Assembly: GCA_030601885.1 (NCBI GenBank)
Contig: JAUWAU010000009.1
Span: forward strand, 124,001-188,000
Reading direction: 5' to 3'
From: Armatimonadota bacterium
Lineage (GTDB): Bacteria; Armatimonadota; Zipacnadia; JAUWAU01
Length of the DNA: 64,000 nucleotides
In this document: positions 9,993-19,671 of the stretch, one piece after another
Numbering within the stretch: position 1 is the first letter of the stretch
Layout of the letters: every line of letters starts with the position of its first letter
Program-made: the position numbers and the translations under genes
Notes under the pieces: generated by a model
What the model saw: the letters and a program-made list of their open reading frames with translations, nothing else
The model's database searches: none
What the model was told of the DNA's origin: nothing

Positions 9993-10126
9993 GCTCATCA
10001 GGGAGAACTACGGAGCCGGATGGCTGATCCAGGCGGGGAAGATGGAATCCAGGCGCGCACAAGTGCACGCCCACGTCAGCTTTCGAGAGCTTCTGGCATC
10101 ACGAGCCTCCGTGACCATACTCGCAT

Positions 10127-13100
10127 CTACCGGCCAGCAAAGCACAGCACCTTGCCGTCTTTCGTGCAAAGGTACAGCCGCCCGTTGGCCGCGATCATCC
10201 CGTCGAAGACGGGCGGCGATCCGAGCTTCAGCCCCGTCAGCTTCTTGCCGGCGGCGGCGGATACGGCCCACAACTCGGCTCCCTTTCGTCCCTCGAAGGC
10301 GGCCAGCGGATCATTCGGATCGAGGATGTCGGGCGGCCCGGCAATGAAGAGCGTCTCGTTCGCGAGGACCATCGCCCGGATGCGAACCGGTATCCATGCG
10401 GTCCATTTAGGCGGCTGCGACCTGGTGAAGCCAATCCACTTGTCTTTGTCTACCGCTACTCTCGTCAGCTCGATCGTGCCCTTACTGCCCACATATGCTG
10501 ATTGAGGCAGCCACTCCACCGGCTCGGGCTTCCCGTTCTCATCCACCAGAGCGGGCTCGTTGCTGTTGTCGTCGGCGAACAGCAGATAGCCTTCGTTGCC
10601 CGGGAAGAACATGGGACTGTGGCGGTTTCTCCTGGTGAACACCTTGACGCCATAAGTCCACTTGTCGTCGAAAACGAGAAGCTGCCCGCTCTTCGGGGCC
10701 TGGTTGGCGATGTAGAAGCCGGGCCATCTTTCGGAATACATCCAGAAGGACCGGTTGTACCACGAACCGTCCAGAAGTCCCGACGTGGCGAACAGATGCA
10801 GGCCTACTTTCTGGTCGCCCATATTGGTGATGTATGGAGTCTCCTGCCTCACCAGTTTGCCATCAAACTGCACTTGTCGCATGTAAACAGACGAGCCGTC
10901 GCCAACGAGGACCTCTGACCGCGCCCCCTCCACCCAGAAGCACTGGCCCGGGCCCTCGGTCAGGTCCGGATACGGGCCTTCCACGCGCGCTTCGTAGAGC
11001 GTCTTCCCCGTGGCCGGGTCAAGACCATGGAGGTATATGCCGCCGTCGAGGAAGGACGAGCGACCCGCGGCGAAGTAGACCACGCCGTTCTGCACGAGCA
11101 CACTGCCCTGCACCGGCCAAGCCGACTCCAATTGGCCGAAGGCCCCCACGCGCCGGTCCTCGGGCGCCGCGCGAAAGCGCCAGGCCAGTTTCCCGTCGGA
11201 CGCACGGAGACAATAGACCCATCCGTCGGCGGATCCAAACAGGACCAGGCCGCCGTAGACAGTCGGCGGCGAGTCCACGCGACCGCCGGCGGTGTAGCTC
11301 CACAGCGGCTTGCCGCTTTGCGCGTCCAGCGCGTGGACCGTGTGGGTATCCACCGACGCGACCAAGAGCTTGCCGTCGGCGACCACCGGCGGAGTGATTC
11401 TGCCTCCGAGCTCGGCTTGCCAGAGACGTTCGACGTCGGCGGGAACAGACGACCCGGTCGAGCCGCTGCGGGCGGGGTCATGCCGATAGGTTGGCCAATC
11501 ATTGGGATGTGAACTCTCAGACCTTAGATCACGGATCTGGGAGTAGACGGGGCCGCGCTCGAGTCGGCCTTTGCCGGACGCCCGCCGCGGATTCTTCCGG
11601 GCCGCGGGCTCGGACGACAGGGCGTTGAACCCGAGGAGCTTGACTCCCGGCTCGCAGAAGCACTGGTCCGGCGGGACGTAAAGCAGCCCGTTGCAGGGCA
11701 TGATGCCCAACTTACACGCGCCTCGGAGCCAGTTGTTCCGCGAGTTGCTGTCCGATTGGATGGCGAGGAACTCAATGCCCTCCTTGGCGCTCATGAGGTA
11801 GCGGTCCGTCGCCTTCCCCCGGTAACATCGGTGATGGTGCCCCACACTGCGCAGGTTCTCGTCCGATACCCTCGCCTTTTCTTCGCCAGTGAGCGGGTCG
11901 AGTCCGACGGGAGTCAATCCGCGCCAGACCAATCCGTTGGCCACGAAAAGGTCCTGGCTTGCGGCGCCTTTTTCCGGCTGTACAGCATTCACCCACAAGG
12001 CGTTCCCGGTTTCGGCGGAAAGCGCCTCCAGTTTCTGGGGACCTGAGAGCAGCACCACTCCATTGTGGACGACGAGCGTGCCGCCCTTCCCGCCTGCGCT
12101 CTGGGCACGCCACAGCTCCGCGCCGCTTCCGAGATCCAGACAGGCAATTGTCACACGGTCGTGAAAGAAGACGCGGCTGCCTTCGATCGCCAAAGACAAC
12201 TGCACAATCCTCTGCACCGGCTTCTCCCAGATAACGTCGCCGGTGTCGGCCTCGATGGCAAGAAGGCGATCCGGAATAGTCTCCCCGCGTCGTTTGGCTT
12301 GCTCGGCCAGTGCGTCCTTGACGGAGAGGACCAGGATGCCCTCGCTGCACAGAATCTCGTCGGCGCCCTCGGTTCCCTCAAGTGTCCGGACGACCTCCCC
12401 GGTTGCGGCGTCAAGAACCGTAACCGGCGCCGCGTAGCTAAGCGTGACGTAGACACGGTCGCCATCGGCGACCAATCGTCGCGAAAGCGAGTTGGGAAAA
12501 GCCGTGCGAGTAGGTCCCTGCACCGTCCAGTCCTTGCCCTCATACCTCTCTCTGCTCCACTCGCGCCAACCCCAGCCGCGAATTGGCCGTTTCCACAGCA
12601 GCGCGCCGTTGAACGCGTCGCGGGCGATAAGCGACCACGTGTCGGGCAATCTCTCGTCGATTATGCCGATGACACCCTCGTCGAGAATGTAGAAGACGCG
12701 GCCGCGCGCCGAGACCAGGGCGCTGACTCCGGACGGGGTCTCATGGCTTCTGAGCCACAGTGGATTGGCCACCCACTGCATGCGGCGCGGCGGGCCGGCA
12801 ACCGTGTCCTGGGCAACAGCGTTGTTGTCCGCCCCGTGGAGATAGTGAGTCCATTCGTCTATCTCCTCTGGCCAGGGCTTTACCGTCTTCGTCCACCTGC
12901 CGCCCTGCTTGATGTACGCCACGCCGTTGGGAGCCAGGACACGCAACACCTCATCCATGGGAATCTTGCCGATCTTCTCCGACACCACGAGGTTGACGAG
13001 GTTATCGGCGTACGGTAGGCGACTGCCGCGCCGCTGCTCGACTGATACGTTGCCGTAGAGCTTGAGCGACCGGATGTGCTCACGGGCCTTTTCGACGTTC

Positions 13101-13387
13101 TGCGCATCCGCATCCAGGCCATGAACCACATAGCTGTCATTTGCGCACAGCGCGGCCGTTAGTTTCCCGTCGCCGCAGCCGACGTGGACGATCAATCCGC
13201 CCTTGACGCCGGTGGCTTCGAGGATCTCTCGGGCCAAAGCGCGTTCAGACGGGTTGACGGCTCGCGCAGGGGTCCGCTGCTCGCGAGCGGCTCCCGCTCC
13301 GCGCAGGGCGCCCACAGACACCGACAGCACCACGATGCACGCGGCCGCCATGCTCAAGAAACCAAACCTCTGTGCCGTTCTCGACAT
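10127..13387 (-). CDS. exported methyltransferase-PQQ-type propeller fusion (paralogue 1)
   Basis: About 1086 residues. The start at 13387 is chosen because it begins a hydrophobic leader after AGGA and drops an unlikely 15-residue basic extension. Residues 50-170 form a class I SAM-methyltransferase-like domain with motif I VHVGCGDGKL (67-76) and the later phrase VLRVLAPNGVAYIK. The rest is a large PQQ-type beta-propeller with repeats such as GKPLWSYTAGGRVDSPP and VVYFAAGRSSFLDGG. A conserved HHRCYRGKATDR patch and a Cys cluster (MPCNGLLYVPPDQCFC) are shared with the neighbour at 13568-16777. The family is common in planctomycete-like genomes, but its function is unknown to me. An intact SAM-binding motif on an apparently exported protein is odd. 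Confidence 0.85.
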   Translation of the reverse strand: MSRTAQRFGFLSMAAACIVVLSVSVGALRGAGAAREQRTPARAVNPSERALAREILEATGVKGGLIVHVGCGDGKLTAALCANDSYVVHGLDADAQNVEKAREHIRSLKLYGNVSVEQRRGSRLPYADNLVNLVVSEKIGKIPMDEVLRVLAPNGVAYIKQGGRWTKTVKPWPEEIDEWTHYLHGADNNAVAQDTVAGPPRRMQWVANPLWLRSHETPSGVSALVSARGRVFYILDEGVIGIIDERLPDTWSLIARDAFNGALLWKRPIRGWGWREWSRERYEGKDWTVQGPTRTAFPNSLSRRLVADGDRVYVTLSYAAPVTVLDAATGEVVRTLEGTEGADEILCSEGILVLSVKDALAEQAKRRGETIPDRLLAIEADTGDVIWEKPVQRIVQLSLAIEGSRVFFHDRVTIACLDLGSGAELWRAQSAGGKGGTLVVHNGVVLLSGPQKLEALSAETGNALWVNAVQPEKGAASQDLFVANGLVWRGLTPVGLDPLTGEEKARVSDENLRSVGHHHRCYRGKATDRYLMSAKEGIEFLAIQSDSNSRNNWLRGACKLGIMPCNGLLYVPPDQCFCEPGVKLLGFNALSSEPAARKNPRRASGKGRLERGPVYSQIRDLRSESSHPNDWPTYRHDPARSGSTGSSVPADVERLWQAELGGRITPPVVADGKLLVASVDTHTVHALDAQSGKPLWSYTAGGRVDSPPTVYGGLVLFGSADGWVYCLRASDGKLAWRFRAAPEDRRVGAFGQLESAWPVQGSVLVQNGVVYFAAGRSSFLDGGIYLHGLDPATGKTLYEARVEGPYPDLTEGPGQCFWVEGARSEVLVGDGSSVYMRQVQFDGKLVRQETPYITNMGDQKVGLHLFATSGLLDGSWYNRSFWMYSERWPGFYIANQAPKSGQLLVFDDKWTYGVKVFTRRNRHSPMFFPGNEGYLLFADDNSNEPALVDENGKPEPVEWLPQSAYVGSKGTIELTRVAVDKDKWIGFTRSQPPKWTAWIPVRIRAMVLANETLFIAGPPDILDPNDPLAAFEGRKGAELWAVSAAAGKKLTGLKLGSPPVFDGMIAANGRLYLCTKDGKVLCFAGR

Positions 13388-13567
13388 GGTCCTGTCCCCT
13401 CGTTTCACCGGAGATTGCCTATCCCAATGCACAGCACATCGGGAATTCCGGGGCTAGACGGCATAGCGCCCAGCAGAGGCCCTTCGCTCCTATCACAGCA
13501 ACGTGCGGGCACTGCTGGTTATTGCTCGTTCCGCAGGAATATGGGGCAGATTGCCTTTCTTCCCCTG

Positions 13568-16500
13568 CTATTCCTTGCCCATGCACAGCACACGCCCGTC
13601 CCGGGTTGAGATATACAACTGCCCGTTGGCCGCGATCATGCCGTCGAAGACGGGCGGCGAGTCGAGCTTGTATTCGGCCAGCTTCTCCCCGTCCGTGGTG
13701 GAGACGGCCCACAGGACGCCGCCTTTGCCGCCCTGGAGGGCCGCGAGGCCGTCGTCGTCCCGATCGGGCAGGTCAGGCGGGCCTGCGACAAAGAGCGTCT
13801 TGTCGGCCAGTACCATGGCGCGAACGAGAAGCTCCGCGTCCTTCGACCAGTAGTACTGGACCTGCGTCCCGGGGCCCTTCCCGCGTCGCCGCGCGACCGG
13901 CTTCTGGACGGGTTTGGGTGTTGCGTCAGCGGCGAAAAGGCGGTACTGAGTCATCCCAAGGCCCACGTGGCTGCCGTGCGTGGCGTACTGGTCGCGCCCG
14001 AATCCATAGACGTTTGGCGCGTCGAGCACGAGCAGGCGCCCGGACGGGACGCTGTTCCCGACCGTCGGCCAGCCACCATAACCGACGCCCATCCTCGTTC
14101 CGACAATCCAATACGTCCGGTGCCACCACGAATCATCCAGGAAGCCCGCCGGGCTGTACAAGTGCGGCACACTTGGTTCTTGCTCGACGCCGTTTCGGTC
14201 GAATGCCTTATGCCGCATATAGACGAACGTGCCGTCACTGGCCAGAACATCCGGCAGCACACCGGGCATGTTGGTGCCTCGGACGGTGTCCTGGGGCTCC
14301 TGTCCGGTCTTCGGATGGCGGCCGTCCAAACGCGTTTGCGAGAGCTTCTTTCCCGTGACGGGGTCCAGGCTGTAGAGGTATATCCCGCCGTCCACGAAGA
14401 TGGATCTGCCGGCGGCGAAGTATGCGACACCGTCCTGCACCAACACGCTTCCGTGCACCGGCCAGACCGACTCCAACTGTCCGTAGGCCACGACCCGGCG
14501 GTCCTCCGGGGCCGCCCGGAACCGCCACGCCAATCGCCCATCGGAGGCGCGAAGGCAGTAGACGCATCCGTCAGCGCATCCGAACAGCGCCAGGCCTTTG
14601 TGGATCGTCGGAGGAGAATCCACTCTGCCGCCGACCGTGTAGCTCCAGAGCGGTCTGCCGCTCCGTGCGTCGAGCGCGTGCACCGCGTGCGTGTCCACCG
14701 AGGCCACGAACACCTTGCCTTCCGCGAGGACGACACTGCTGAGCTTGCCGCCGAGGTCGGCGTGCCACGAGCGCTTCAGCACTGCGGGAACCGCCGAGCT
14801 GGTACGGCCGCTGCGGGCCGGATCATGTCGATACGTAGGCCAATCGGCCTGTCCGGCCGCCTCTGAAGCAGTGGGCTTGCCATACGCGGGCCCGCGCTCG
14901 AGCCTCGGCCCCACGTGCTTCGCAACCTTCGACTCCCGCTTGGGCGCGAGGGCATTGAACCCGTTCAGCTTCGCCTGGATGTAGCAGGCACACGAATGCG
15001 GCGGCAGATAGAGAAGCCCGTTACACGGAAGGATTCCGTACTGGCAGGTGCCTCGAATCCAGTGGTGTGCGATGCCTTTTCCGGACGCCAGGTCGATGAA
15101 CTCAACCCCCGCTCTGCCGAGCAGAAGAAACCTGTCGGTTGCCTTGTTTCTGTGGCACCGATGGTGACCCATGCCGACCACGAAGAAGGTGTCGTCCGCC
15201 GGGCGCTGCTTCTTGATGTCGCCCGTGGCTGGATCGCGCGCCTCGGTTATGCCTGGGTCCTTCGAACGCACGAGGTTGCCGGTCCACAAGAGTCCGCCCG
15301 CGATGAGCACATCCACCGGTGCATTGTACGCTTCACGACACGGGCAGCTCCAGAGTCGCTCTCCGGTCTTGGCCGAAAAGGCGATCAGCTCGCCAACAGG
15401 GGCGTCGCCGCCCTTCCGGCTGACTAGCCAGTCAACGTGTCGGGGCCTGGGGGTATCGTCCATCTCAGTGGGGGCTTCACGATCAGCGGAGTACACAACA
15501 TCGCCGTGCACGACCACGGTCGGAGCTGACCAGGCCGGCCGCTGCTCGAGGCTGGCAGGCCGCGCGGCACGCCACAGCTCCTGGCCGGACCGGGCGTCCA
15601 TGCAGATAAGTTCACCGGTGCTCTGGAAAAACGCACGCCCCCCACCAACGGCAAGTGTCATGGGCATCAGTTCCGCCGTGTCGGTGTCCGATCTCCGCCA
15701 GAGAACATCACCGGTATCGGCATTCAGAGCCATGATGGACCTATCGACCGGTGGCAGCGGTTCGCCCCGTCGGATTGCCGCGTTCATAGCGCGCTGGTGG
15801 TTTGGGTTGCCGACCACGAGGAACAGAACGCCTTCATGATGCAGGATTTCTTCCGTGCCCTCCGTCGCCTCGTAGGTCTTCACCGTCTTGCCTGTTGCCG
15901 CGTCGAGGGCGGTGAGCGGCGCGCCGTACCCGAGCGTGACGTAGACCCGGTCCTTCTCGGCGACCAGTCTTCTGTGCACTTGGGAGGGGCCGCTGCGGAA
16001 GTCCCGCAGATGCCACTCCCAGGACGCGATCGGCCTCTTCCACAGGAGCACGCCATTGAACGCATCCCGCGCAACGAGGAACCACGTCGGAGCCAATGCG
16101 ACCGAAGCGATGGGCCCTTCGTCAACGATGTAGAATACCCGCCCGCCACTCGATACGGCGACGCTGACACTGGCGAGATGATCGTGACTTCTGGCCCATT
16201 TTGGCCCGCCGATCCACTGGACGTGGTGCGGCGGCGCCACGACGGAGTCGTTGGCCACAGCATTGCCCGTTGCATCATGGAGGAAGTGGGTCCACTCGTC
16301 GATCTCTTTGGGGCGCGGCTTGACGGTCTTGGTCCACTTGCGGCCCTTCTTGATGTAGGCCACGCCGTTGGGAGCCAGAACTCGCAGCACCTCATCCATG
16401 GGAATCTTGCCGATCTTCTCCGACACCACGAGGTTCACGAGGTTGTCGGTGTACGGGAGATGCTTCTGTCGCCATTGCTCCACTGACACCTTGCCGTAGA

Positions 16501-16777
16501 GTTTGAGCGACCGGATGTGCTCACGAGCTTTCGCGACATTCTTCGCACTCGCATCCAGGCCATGAACCACGTAGCTGTCGTTGGCGCACAGCGCGGCCGT
16601 TAGTTTCCCGTCGCCGCAGCCGACGTGGACGATCAATCCGCCCTTGACGCCGGTGGCAGCGATTATCTCCTGCGCCAGGGCATCGTGCCCATCATCGGCA
16701 GCGCAGAACGTGCCGAGTCCCAGCGCGCACGTCGCCATCAGCGCTAATACACTCATCGTCGTGACTGTGCATTTCAC
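13568..16777 (-). CDS. exported methyltransferase-PQQ-type propeller fusion (paralogue 2)
   Basis: 1069 residues with an N-terminal leader (MKCTVTTMSVLALMATCALG). The methyltransferase-like domain is at about 35-155, with motif I VHVGCGDGKL at 50-59. It is followed by propeller repeats (GRPLWSYTVGGRVDSPPT, VAYFAAGRSIFVDGG). It is a tandem paralogue of the gene at 10127-13387, 180 bp apart and in the same direction. The N-terminal domains are nearly identical while the propellers have diverged. It shares HHRCHRNKATDR and the Cys-rich phrase LPCNGLLYLPPHSCAC. The pair probably arose by duplication, with different ligands or partners for the two propellers. A membrane-anchored or periplasmic location is inferred from the leader. 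Confidence 0.85.
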   Translation of the reverse strand: MKCTVTTMSVLALMATCALGLGTFCAADDGHDALAQEIIAATGVKGGLIVHVGCGDGKLTAALCANDSYVVHGLDASAKNVAKAREHIRSLKLYGKVSVEQWRQKHLPYTDNLVNLVVSEKIGKIPMDEVLRVLAPNGVAYIKKGRKWTKTVKPRPKEIDEWTHFLHDATGNAVANDSVVAPPHHVQWIGGPKWARSHDHLASVSVAVSSGGRVFYIVDEGPIASVALAPTWFLVARDAFNGVLLWKRPIASWEWHLRDFRSGPSQVHRRLVAEKDRVYVTLGYGAPLTALDAATGKTVKTYEATEGTEEILHHEGVLFLVVGNPNHQRAMNAAIRRGEPLPPVDRSIMALNADTGDVLWRRSDTDTAELMPMTLAVGGGRAFFQSTGELICMDARSGQELWRAARPASLEQRPAWSAPTVVVHGDVVYSADREAPTEMDDTPRPRHVDWLVSRKGGDAPVGELIAFSAKTGERLWSCPCREAYNAPVDVLIAGGLLWTGNLVRSKDPGITEARDPATGDIKKQRPADDTFFVVGMGHHRCHRNKATDRFLLLGRAGVEFIDLASGKGIAHHWIRGTCQYGILPCNGLLYLPPHSCACYIQAKLNGFNALAPKRESKVAKHVGPRLERGPAYGKPTASEAAGQADWPTYRHDPARSGRTSSAVPAVLKRSWHADLGGKLSSVVLAEGKVFVASVDTHAVHALDARSGRPLWSYTVGGRVDSPPTIHKGLALFGCADGCVYCLRASDGRLAWRFRAAPEDRRVVAYGQLESVWPVHGSVLVQDGVAYFAAGRSIFVDGGIYLYSLDPVTGKKLSQTRLDGRHPKTGQEPQDTVRGTNMPGVLPDVLASDGTFVYMRHKAFDRNGVEQEPSVPHLYSPAGFLDDSWWHRTYWIVGTRMGVGYGGWPTVGNSVPSGRLLVLDAPNVYGFGRDQYATHGSHVGLGMTQYRLFAADATPKPVQKPVARRRGKGPGTQVQYYWSKDAELLVRAMVLADKTLFVAGPPDLPDRDDDGLAALQGGKGGVLWAVSTTDGEKLAEYKLDSPPVFDGMIAANGQLYISTRDGRVLCMGKE

Positions 16778-16805
16778 GGTTGTGCCGCCTTTCAGGGGAC
16801 CCGCT

Positions 16806-19562
16806 CTACCGGACCACGGTCAGGTCGAAGTCCTGCTCAGCACGACCGTCGAATTGGTTCGTCACTCTGACCTTGACGTGTGTGGTTCCGACATCCCCTC
16901 TGGCCGGCGTTCCCGACAGGACTCCGGTCGCTTCATCTATCGCAAGCCACCCCGGACCATCGGCCAGCGTGAAGCCGTTCTCCTCGATGTCCCAGAACTT
17001 GTGAGCGTACTTCTTGTAGGTGACGGTCGGGTCCTGCCGGCATTGATAGTCGCCCAGCGAGCGGAGACTCTTGACCTCGTACCGATACTCGTCGCCCACG
17101 CGCGCCCGCGTGTCCGGCTGGCTGTAGACGAACGGGTGCGGCAGCTCGGCATAGTCGGAACAGCCGCTGGCCGTGCCGTTGGCGTCGATGGCCACCACGC
17201 GATAGAACACCTTGTTGGCGTTGTCGGCGGTGGCCGTCGGGGAGGCCACCACCATGGACGTTTCGGTGGTCTCACCGAGGAAGTTGCCCGGCGCCTTTCC
17301 GCGCCCCAGCACGTCGTGCTCGTCCTTGTGGATCGAGAAGCCCTTCTCGTCGCTGCCGTAGACTTCGTAGCTCACCGGCCGCTCGCCGCGCGGGTTGGCC
17401 TCCCAGTGAAGTGTGACCGCCTGGCCCTGTATATCGAGCCGCACATTGACCGGCACGCGCGGCCCGCGCCAACTGAACTGCCACGCCTCGCTCCAAGGCC
17501 CCCAGGCTCCCCAGTGGTCTCGGCAGCGCAGGCGCCAATAGTACGTCGTGTCCGGGCTGAATATGCCGGTGTACGGCACGCCCCACTCCGTGCTGGGAAT
17601 GATGACGTCCAGGCTCGTCCGGTAGGGGAACTTGAAGTCGGGCCGGCGACTGACTTGCAGATGGTAGCGATCCGCGTCCTCTGCCGCGGGCCACGAGAAG
17701 GTGACGGTCGAATCTCCGATCGTTGCCCCGGGCTGCGGATACTTCGGTGCAGGCGGCGGCCCGAGGGGGTGCACTGCGTCGGTCTCCTGCCACTCGTGAG
17801 CGACGCGCACGCGGTGGCGGCCCTCGGTCTCGTCAGTGTACACCACACGATTCGTCCCGAGGCGCAGGCGCGGCAGCGACACTGGCGCCGCCAGGACATC
17901 GGTCTCGATCTCCAGCGAGCGCAGGTTCGCCCCGTGGGCGACTGTGGCTGACCCGAGTCCGACCCGGACCAGGTATCGGTATTTCGCGGGCGCGTTGTAA
18001 AGGTCCAGCGCCTCGTCCAACGACACCTCGGCCTCGTGAGTCCCGGTGCCCTGCTTGACCCACAATTCCCGCCACGTCTCGCCGTCAAGCGACATCGCGA
18101 TGGTGAACCTGTCCCGCGCTTCGAGCCCGGCAAACTCGGCCCGGACCGTCCCGCCACAGATGGCGTACGGGACCTTGATCTCGTAGAGCACCTGCGCGTC
18201 CGCTGACTGGCCGGCCAGCTTGGCGCCCCTGTCGGCGGCGGTCGGCTCCGCTATGTCCGTCATGGCGGCAGTCTCGGCCCGAGCTGCCGCCAGATCGAGG
18301 CGCGGCCGATACACGAACTTCGAATTGCCGTAGAACTTGGGCCGGTGCGCTCGTTCCTTGTTCTGGGCGCAGTACTTGCCGATGTTGTCCCAGCGGAAGA
18401 TCGCCCTCTCCCCAGGCCGTAGCGTATACGCGATCTCATGCCCGCGCAGCTTCGGGTGCGATGCACCATCGTCCGGCCCGAAGAGCGCCGCCGGGCTGTC
18501 GCTGCTTCTGAAGCGATCGACGACCGGCCCATAGTTCAGCTCCCGGCGCACCAGGTCGTGGTCGCGGGCGCACGTGTCCCCGCTCACCGGGATTTCGTTC
18601 TCGCGGTCCAGGTAGAAGCAGTCCATATCGACGTCCATGAACTGGTGGTCGCCGTCGATGAACGCCTCGCACTGCACGTGCCCGTGCAGCGATCGGTTCT
18701 TCGATCCCTCGAACCCGGCGTGGTGGAAGAGCGAGCAGCCCGCGTTGCCCGCATCGTCGCACAGGTTGAAGCCGAAGATGTTGAAGAGCCTCACCGGATC
18801 GTGCGGCTCGTTGTCGCCGAACAGCGGGCTCTCGTGGTACAGGTTTTCGCGCATGTTCTGCCAGATGAAGTACACCTTCTCCTGATCGGTGGTGGCGCCG
18901 CGGGTGAACTCCTCCAGCAGGCTGTCAAATGTGTACCAGTTGCCGCGGTCGTTGATCACCAACCGCGGGTTGACCACCGGAGTGTCGCCGATGTTCTCGA
19001 TGGTCAGCGAGATGTTTGGCTGGAAGGTAATGTAGCAGTTGCTGCTGGGGAGGGTCTTCGTATTCTCCATGTCCAGCGTCCCGCCCATCTCGATGGCGTA
19101 CTCGTGCCGGCCGGAGCGTATCTCCTCGACGTGCTCCCGCTGCTCCACGGGGAAGCGGGCCAAGCCCCCGAGCGTGCTCCTTGGATTGGCGGAAGCAACC
19201 TCATACTTGCGTCCGTTCGTCCGGGGATCCGTGTTATCAGAGGCCGAGAAATAGAGGCTCTCCCGACCCCAGTGCGAGTATCGGCCCTGGCCCTTCTCCC
19301 GAATGTCCCGGTGAGCACTGCGTGGAGGCCCGAGCGGCTTTCCGTCCTCGTAGAGCACGAGCATGGACTTGTTGCCCGTGTACTTGTCGCCCTCCTCGCC
19401 GAAGTCCATGGAGGCGATGTAGCAGCTTCCGTCCTCGTGGCGGATGCAGTCAGGGGGGACGGGACAGCGCGTTGGCTCGTCGGCCAATGAGCCGAGCACG
19501 CCGGCTCCCATAGCCGCAATTGCGCCCGCCAAGCTGCACACTGATTGTGTTCTCAGAACCAT
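16806..19562 (-). CDS. exported transglutaminase-like protein with FN3 and Ig-like domains
   Basis: 918 residues with a signal peptide (about 1-27). GGAG lies nine bases before the ATG. Residues 210-320 look like a transglutaminase/cysteine-protease core: Cys268 in GFNLCDDAGN, His295 in HGHVQCEAFIDG and Asp310 in HQFMDVD, the expected Cys-His-Asp order. After a middle beta region, an FN3-type segment (about 590-680) contains TYYWRLRCRDHWGAWGPW. A C-terminal putative Ig domain of the He_PIG type (about 860-918) has GPGWLAIDEATGVLSGTP. It may process or cross-link proteins or peptides outside the cell, or bind glycans. It precedes the methyltransferase-propeller pair by 28 bp and is probably in the same transcript. 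Confidence 0.85.
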   Translation of the reverse strand: MVLRTQSVCSLAGAIAAMGAGVLGSLADEPTRCPVPPDCIRHEDGSCYIASMDFGEEGDKYTGNKSMLVLYEDGKPLGPPRSAHRDIREKGQGRYSHWGRESLYFSASDNTDPRTNGRKYEVASANPRSTLGGLARFPVEQREHVEEIRSGRHEYAIEMGGTLDMENTKTLPSSNCYITFQPNISLTIENIGDTPVVNPRLVINDRGNWYTFDSLLEEFTRGATTDQEKVYFIWQNMRENLYHESPLFGDNEPHDPVRLFNIFGFNLCDDAGNAGCSLFHHAGFEGSKNRSLHGHVQCEAFIDGDHQFMDVDMDCFYLDRENEIPVSGDTCARDHDLVRRELNYGPVVDRFRSSDSPAALFGPDDGASHPKLRGHEIAYTLRPGERAIFRWDNIGKYCAQNKERAHRPKFYGNSKFVYRPRLDLAAARAETAAMTDIAEPTAADRGAKLAGQSADAQVLYEIKVPYAICGGTVRAEFAGLEARDRFTIAMSLDGETWRELWVKQGTGTHEAEVSLDEALDLYNAPAKYRYLVRVGLGSATVAHGANLRSLEIETDVLAAPVSLPRLRLGTNRVVYTDETEGRHRVRVAHEWQETDAVHPLGPPPAPKYPQPGATIGDSTVTFSWPAAEDADRYHLQVSRRPDFKFPYRTSLDVIIPSTEWGVPYTGIFSPDTTYYWRLRCRDHWGAWGPWSEAWQFSWRGPRVPVNVRLDIQGQAVTLHWEANPRGERPVSYEVYGSDEKGFSIHKDEHDVLGRGKAPGNFLGETTETSMVVASPTATADNANKVFYRVVAIDANGTASGCSDYAELPHPFVYSQPDTRARVGDEYRYEVKSLRSLGDYQCRQDPTVTYKKYAHKFWDIEENGFTLADGPGWLAIDEATGVLSGTPARGDVGTTHVKVRVTNQFDGRAEQDFDLTVVR

Positions 19563-19671
19563 TGTTCCGGACTCCTTTGGTCTCTCACCATCCGATTGCC
19601 GATTTGGGATAGCACGACCTGTCGCGGCCCTCGGGTCTCAGCGGCCGATTGTCGCCCTGGATGCTGAGGCG

